From Microcaldota archaeon (GTDB lineage Archaea; Micrarchaeota; Micrarchaeia; Micrarchaeales; Micrarchaeaceae): 16,739 bases of DNA. The notes beneath the pieces are model-generated. The model was not told the DNA's origin, made no database searches, and worked only from the letters and a program-made list of their open reading frames with translations. The position numbers and the translations under genes are program-made. The DNA is taken from contig JAJYEJ010000015.1 of NCBI GenBank assembly GCA_021785805.1, positions 1 through 16,739 of the forward strand. Reading direction: 5' to 3'. Positions 13,418 to 16,739 of the stretch are shown here, piece after piece. The number at the start of each line of letters is the position of its first letter. Position 1 is the stretch's first letter.

Positions 13418-14059
13418 TTACGCCTGTTGCGGATCTGGCTTCTTCAGGTCAAGGAACATCCTTATTGTGCCATCCGCCTCAGGGCCGTCGCACGAATAAT
13501 CGAATCCGCACTTAAGGTACAGCAGATTGGCTACGCTGTTGAATTTATGGACATCCAGGAATATCGCCTCGTGGCCGGCTCGCCTGGCCTTTTCTATTAT
13601 GTCTCTAAGCAGTGATTCCCCTATGCCTTGGCGCCTGTGCATCCTTGCGACCCCGATGGTCAGATAGCATATCGTGCCGGAAGGCGCAGACCTACCCAGC
13701 ATCTGCATGTGGAAGTGGAAAAGCTCTTCGGATATCGGCCTCAACGCAGCGTATCCGAAAAGTTCGCCGCCCCGTTCGGCAACCACGTTTATCTGTCTCT
13801 TGTCATGCTGTTTCCCGGACATTTCCCTGCTGAATACACCTACCTCGGCCGTTACGCTCGCCTCCTCTCCCCATATGTCCGATGCGATCTTCCTGAATCC
13901 GGTTACATCCTCCTTGCGCGCCGGCCTTATTTTAGGGCATGTATTTTGGTGTATCTTCTCTTGGACACCTCGCAGCGATGGAAGGTTACTCCTCGTTGAT
14001 TGGCCTAGCCCCAGGTCGCCATGCTGTTGTGCTATCTGTTGCATCTCTCGTCTTACCAT
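13418..14059 (-). CDS. GNAT-family N-acetyltransferase
   Basis: 213 residues. A roughly 42-residue polar N-terminus precedes a GNAT domain: IRPARKEDVTGFRKIASDIW (start of fold), a strand region around VVAERGGELFGYAALRP, then motif A with LTIGVARMHRRQGIGESLL, where RRQGIG (142-147) is the acetyl-CoA pyrophosphate loop. LDVHKFNSVANLLYLKCGFD is the usual RimI-like end. Acetyl acceptor unknown. The frame is open to ATG 14242, but the extra 61 codons lack the AGG/ATA codons the rest of the gene uses. A strong TATA (TTATAA) lies 28 nt upstream of ATG 14059, which is therefore taken as start. The stop overlaps the ATG at 13418 of the next gene's frame (TAATG). Confidence 0.82.
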   Translation of the reverse strand: MVRREMQQIAQQHGDLGLGQSTRSNLPSLRGVQEKIHQNTCPKIRPARKEDVTGFRKIASDIWGEEASVTAEVGVFSREMSGKQHDKRQINVVAERGGELFGYAALRPISEELFHFHMQMLGRSAPSGTICYLTIGVARMHRRQGIGESLLRDIIEKARRAGHEAIFLDVHKFNSVANLLYLKCGFDYSCDGPEADGTIRMFLDLKKPDPQQA

Positions 14060-14287
14060 GTGTGGTTGTGCCACTGTCATATATTTATAATATGAGGACT
14101 GGCGGATTTGTCCGATGATTCCACTGATTCCGGTGGTTTTATCCCCAGGTTGCATCTTGTTTTTGGAGACAGAATGCAGGCCTGCGGTAGAGAAGTAGAG
14201 ATTGAGGACACTATAACCGGAGCGGTCGGTTGACAGCTGCATGGTAATGCCGATTCCGATAAACCGGAGCTACCTCACCAGGGTTTT
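14060..14287. other. Probably non-coding, structured spacer
   Basis: 228 bp between the winged-helix-protein stop and the GNAT start. Besides the TATA at 14084-14090 it has a perfect palindrome GCAGGCCTGC near 14175, a pair of near-identical GCTCCGGTTTA/GCTCCGGTTATA strings (minus strand), which are also TATA-like, and short inverted arms (AACCG/CGGTT). The 61-codon open frame across it is judged accidental. A small RNA is possible but not shown. Confidence 0.35.
14084..14090 (-). promoter_or_regulatory. TATA box of the GNAT gene
   Basis: Minus-strand TTATAAATATA; the core centre is about 28 nt upstream of ATG 14059 and only 7 nt from ATG 14080, which argues against both the 14080 and 14242 starts. 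Confidence 0.6.
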
Positions 14288-15562
14288 CTATCTCTTCCAG
14301 CTCCTTGGATCCCCCTTCCTCGTCCTGTGCGCTTCGTAATTCTCAAGGAATGACTGGATTGCTTCTCTGCTTACTTCGGTGTTCAGCCTCTCGTCGACGC
14401 TCAGGGTCATCACCGTGAACCTTGCGGGCTTGAGCACCGTATTATAGAAAAGTTCTGCCAGCTCATTTGGCTTGACTATCGATCTCATGGCCCCGCTTAT
14501 TCCGCCGATAGGTTCTATTGCACCAAGTATGCTGAACACCCTGAATATCTCGGATGCATACTGTTCTGAAGTATGGCGCTCCATTCCGTATTTTTCTAAA
14601 AGGGCATCGGCAACGCCGCTTACGGTGAGGGTACCTATGGCCTGCCCGGATTGGTCGGCAGCGGGTTTAACGTCCCAATACAACTGCGCAGCGTCAAGGA
14701 AACAATTGAGAGGCACCCTGTGCCTCCTTATGCCCATCACCTTCCTTTCCATCTCCTCGTAGCTATAGGCCGGAAGTCGGATGTCTTTAAGCGCGAAACG
14801 TATGAATGATTGATGGTCCGATTCTCCTTCGGAAGCCCTGCGTATAGTACCTGTCGATGTGTACTCTATGATCCCTGATTCTCCCAGATCCAACAACGCC
14901 CTGCGGACCGCCTCACCGGCATATTTATTCTTGAACGCCGAGATTATACTTGAGACCGTAAGAGGGGCTGAATCGGATATGTCAATCATATGCTTCAACA
15001 GGTCGTAGACCATCAACGGCTTGTCTTTCTCCCCCAGTATCCCATGAAGCGAGCTGTTGATGCGATGACCGTTCGCGAGTTTCGTCGCATGATGCACGAA
15101 ATTGATTGCCGACGCTATTATAGGTTTAGCCAGGTCATTGCCTGAGGCATTTATCCGGTACTTGGATATCTCCGCCCCGTGCTCCAGGAAGACCTCCCTT
15201 TCCACGAACCCGGCTTCCAGCAGTTGCCCGGGAACCATCGAATGCCCAAAGCCCGCATTGCTCCCGTTCCAGAAGTAGTGTTTGACTGTGCCGTCCGCAG
15301 CTTTGAAGATGCCTTTCGGAACCTTCAATGACCTGAGCCATGACTTTACCCCCCTCCTGATTTCACCAGTGGTCTTCGGTTGGTCGGTAGGCTGCATGTG
15401 ATATAGTATAAGCGACTTAGGGTCCAGGGCCAGAAGCTCAAGGACGGATTTGAACGCCAGCTCTGCCTTGTACATCCTGTCTACAGTGTGCGCTTTCACT
15501 ATATCTGAATACCTGCCCCCTACATCTGCAGAATCAGGCTCTGTTCTCTTTTCGATCCTCAT
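14288..15562 (-). CDS. Uncharacterised protein with several winged-helix-like segments
   Basis: 424 residues; not a family I can name. There is no signal peptide or membrane segment. Three regions look like winged-helix domains: about 65-140 (TTGEIRRGVKSWL, then QLLEAGFVEREVFLE and KYRINASG); about 184-240 (VYDLLKHMID, TVSSIISAFKNKYAGEAVR, LLDLGESGIIEYTSTG); and about 305-355 (LTVSGVADALLEKYG, IFRVFSILGAIEPIG). This suggests a DNA- or RNA-binding regulator, or a structural protein of a larger complex. The frame is open far upstream to 15985, but that extension is antisense to the DUF99 gene. ATG 15562 is the only reasonable start after the divergent promoter; GAGGG lies about 12 nt ahead. Divergent from DUF99. 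Confidence 0.75.
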   Translation of the reverse strand: MRIEKRTEPDSADVGGRYSDIVKAHTVDRMYKAELAFKSVLELLALDPKSLILYHMQPTDQPKTTGEIRRGVKSWLRSLKVPKGIFKAADGTVKHYFWNGSNAGFGHSMVPGQLLEAGFVEREVFLEHGAEISKYRINASGNDLAKPIIASAINFVHHATKLANGHRINSSLHGILGEKDKPLMVYDLLKHMIDISDSAPLTVSSIISAFKNKYAGEAVRRALLDLGESGIIEYTSTGTIRRASEGESDHQSFIRFALKDIRLPAYSYEEMERKVMGIRRHRVPLNCFLDAAQLYWDVKPAADQSGQAIGTLTVSGVADALLEKYGMERHTSEQYASEIFRVFSILGAIEPIGGISGAMRSIVKPNELAELFYNTVLKPARFTVMTLSVDERLNTEVSREAIQSFLENYEAHRTRKGDPRSWKR

Positions 15563-15633
15563 GCTTGAGATTCCCTCGTTTGGCGACTTGGGCGCCTGCA
15601 GTGCGTCTTCCGAGGGAGCTTGATTTAAGGAAA

Positions 15634-15643
15634 TATTTATACT
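15634..15643 (+). promoter_or_regulatory. TATA box of the DUF99 gene, possibly bidirectional
   Basis: TATTTATACT, with a TTTATA core centred 24.5 nt ahead of ATG 15663, so leaderless initiation is expected. Read on the minus strand it is AGTATAAATA and could also drive the divergent gene starting at 15562, with a leader of about 50 nt. Confidence 0.6.
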
Positions 15644-15662
15644 TTGGCAGAGCAGTACTGCC

Positions 15663-16217
15663 ATGAAGACAGGTGTCAGGATCCTCGCGGTGGCTAGCGG
15701 CCCGATAGCGAAAGGAGGGGACACCCTTCTGGTAGGGGTGATTGGAAGGAACAACATAGTAGAGGCTGTCCTTTCCAGGAGGGTCAAGGTTGACGGGAGA
15801 GACTCCACGGCAAAGATAACAAGCATGGTCCGGAAGAGCAGGTTCGGAGAGCAGGTTAGGGTAGTAGCGATAAACGGGATAGCGGTAGCCGGCTTGAACG
15901 TAATAGATGTACGGGGATTGGAAAAGGCCACTGGAAAAAAGGTGCTCATTATTACAAGGAAAAGGCCCCATCCGGGCCAGCTCATAGATGCACTAGTGAA
16001 GAACGGGAATACCGCTGGAATAGGGACAGGAAGGCAGGTATGGTTGGTGAAGGAATATGCAAAAAACCCGCCGAAAAGGCTCCTGGGCTTCTACGTGCAC
16101 ACGTCCATGGATGATCCGGATGTCAAGCACCTCTCAAGGAGCGCTTTCGGTATGTTAAGGCTTGCGCACCTTATAGCGAGAGGGGTCTCAACCGGCGAAT
16201 CGAAGGGCAGGATATGA
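15663..16217 (+). CDS. DUF99 / UPF0215 family protein
   Basis: 184 residues, the normal size for the archaeal DUF99 (UPF0215) family. Recognisable segments in order: VRILAVASGPI near the N-terminus; LLVGVIGRNNIVEAVL; VDGRDSTAKITSMVRKSRF; VRVVAINGIAVAGLNVIDV, where the family core LxGIxxGGFNVVDI has Ala for one Gly; LIITRKRPH; and the C-terminal LRLAHLIARGVSTGESKGR, which fits the family ending. DUF99 is structurally related to endonuclease V, but its biochemical role is unestablished. The start at 15663 is fixed by the TATA spacing. Divergent from the winged-helix protein; about 150 AT-rich bp follow. Confidence 0.88.
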   Translation: MKTGVRILAVASGPIAKGGDTLLVGVIGRNNIVEAVLSRRVKVDGRDSTAKITSMVRKSRFGEQVRVVAINGIAVAGLNVIDVRGLEKATGKKVLIITRKRPHPGQLIDALVKNGNTAGIGTGRQVWLVKEYAKNPPKRLLGFYVHTSMDDPDVKHLSRSAFGMLRLAHLIARGVSTGESKGRI

Positions 16218-16285
16218 CGCCGAAGGGTAAGGTATTTATATCTTTACGGATATTAACTATAGCTTTAATTAATCTGTATGCACGT

Positions 16286-16304
16286 ATGTATATGTAAAAT
16301 ACAT
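16286..16304. repeat. AT-rich inverted repeat upstream of the small ORF
   Basis: ATGTAT (16286-16291) and ATACAT (16299-16304) around a 7-nt spacer, in the AT-rich region 16218-16364. A TATA-like TATTTATATC lies near 16231, and CATATAGTA near 16307 is the better placed box for the 16365 ORF. Could be an operator; chance is possible given the base composition. Confidence 0.3.
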
Positions 16305-16364
16305 CGCATATAGTAATCCTATCAGATCCTCATTTGACGATGACTACCTAAATAGAGGGATATC

Positions 16365-16532
16365 ATGGAACTCGATGGCACAGTACCGACACAGAGAGAA
16401 CACGACAGCATATTACAATTATATTTAATCGAAAGATGCAGCAGCCTCTATAGGGGGAAAGGGAACTGGATGGATCTCTTAAGGAAGGAGATAATAGATG
16501 GCTGCATGACTAAGCTGAGGGGCAGGTCATAA
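16365..16532 (+). CDS. Small hypothetical protein, 55 residues
   Basis: An ORF of 55 codons with GAGG (16355-16358) six bases ahead of its ATG, good Shine-Dalgarno placement. The product (starting MELDGTVPTQREHD) is charged, with a probable helix SILQLYLIERCSSLY and a second KGNWMDLLRKEIIDGCMTKLRG, two Cys, no membrane segment. Codons (AGG, ATA) are like those of the neighbours. I recognise no family. It lies 60 bp upstream of the thermosome gene on the same strand and may share its transcript. Its reality rests on the Shine-Dalgarno and codon use only. Confidence 0.5.
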   Translation: MELDGTVPTQREHDSILQLYLIERCSSLYRGKGNWMDLLRKEIIDGCMTKLRGRS

Positions 16533-16591
16533 GCGGCAGCTTTCCGCATCAGGCACAGGATTGACAATGTTATGTTCTAAATGGTGAAAAT

Positions 16592-16739
16592 ATGGCAGAA
16601 AATGCATTGAATGGGCAACAGATTCTTCTGCTCCCTGAGGGAGCCTCTAGGATCCTTGGAAGGGACGCGCAGCGCACGAATATAGCAGTAGCTTCTGCAG
16701 TCGCGCATGCGATAAAGTCCACGCTTGGACCCAAGGGAA
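16592..16739 (+). CDS. Thermosome (group II chaperonin) subunit, N-terminal part
   Basis: 49 codons before the right edge. QILLLPEGASRILGRDAQRTNIAVAS and HAIKSTLGPKG match the conserved N-terminus of thermosome/CCT subunits (PEGT-R--GRDAQR-NI... TTLGPKG), where the final segment leads into the nucleotide-binding region. The enzyme is an ATP-driven cytosolic folding chamber. ATG 16592 is preceded by GGTGA (16583-16587) at good spacing. No close TATA is evident, so it may be transcribed from upstream of the 55-residue ORF. Alpha/beta assignment is not possible from this part. Confidence 0.92.
   Translation, partial: MAENALNGQQILLLPEGASRILGRDAQRTNIAVASAVAHAIKSTLGPKG

Noticed and set aside
14060..14242. 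61-residue N-terminal extension of the GNAT frame from ATG 14242
   Set aside because: It lacks the AGG/ATA codons typical of this genome, and the strong TATA at 14084-14090 lies inside it. A weaker TATA-like GGTTTATCG lies about 20 nt ahead of 14242, so this is not fully excluded.
15563..15985. N-terminal extension (141 residues) of the winged-helix protein's frame
   Set aside because: It is antisense to the well-supported DUF99 gene, has hydrophobic low-quality composition, and no start or promoter fits.

Overview
The window is archaeal. It carries an archaeal-type threonyl-tRNA synthetase, an archaeal LeuRS, a DUF99/UPF0215 protein, a COG1395-like HTH regulator, an archaeal A24 prepilin peptidase, the start of a thermosome subunit and proteins with class III (archaeal pilin-type) signal peptides. 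Promoters are TATA boxes, several about 25 nt ahead of the start codon, which implies leaderless mRNAs. The class III leader/propeller proteins and the compact layout suggest a DPANN archaeon, possibly Micrarchaeota. That placement is inference from protein style, not a phylogeny.

Layout. 1-2409 (minus): two tandem paralogous surface proteins share a class III signal peptide and N-terminal domain. The first is cut by the window edge; the second ends in eight 40-residue YVTN-type propeller repeats encoded by a 120-bp tandem array. 2565-3215 (minus): S51 (peptidase E-like) serine peptidase. 3301-3702 (minus): a 24-codon gene that reads as ribosomal protein eL41, followed by an unrecognised 99-residue Cys-containing protein. 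3828-4934 (plus): membrane-anchored, heavily sequon-bearing extracellular protein. 5023-6519 (plus): ThrRS without its N-terminal editing domain. 6726-6977 (plus): small DUF3566-like membrane protein ending in a strong hairpin plus T-tract. 7027-10613 (minus): leuS overlapping a HAD phosphatase gene by one base. 10720-12464 (plus): nickel superoxide dismutase (sodN), its maturation protease (sodX) and a class III prepilin peptidase. 12471-15562 (minus): HTH regulator, GNAT acetyltransferase and a protein with several winged-helix-like segments. 15663-16217 (plus): DUF99. 16365-16532: a small 55-residue ORF. 16592-end: thermosome N-terminus.

Links between genes. sodN and sodX form a two-gene antioxidant unit: SodX is expected to cut the 26-residue leader so that His1 of the Ni hook becomes the N-terminus. 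The A24 peptidase just downstream is the type of enzyme that would process the class III leaders of the two surface proteins at the left end. ThrRS, LeuRS, eL41 and the thermosome are translation/proteostasis genes; the left third is cell-surface biology.

The most notable items are an archaeal Ni-SOD/SodX pair, a tiny eL41 gene that length-limited gene calling would miss, and an editing-less ThrRS. I saw no tRNA, rRNA, CRISPR array, transposase or integrase.
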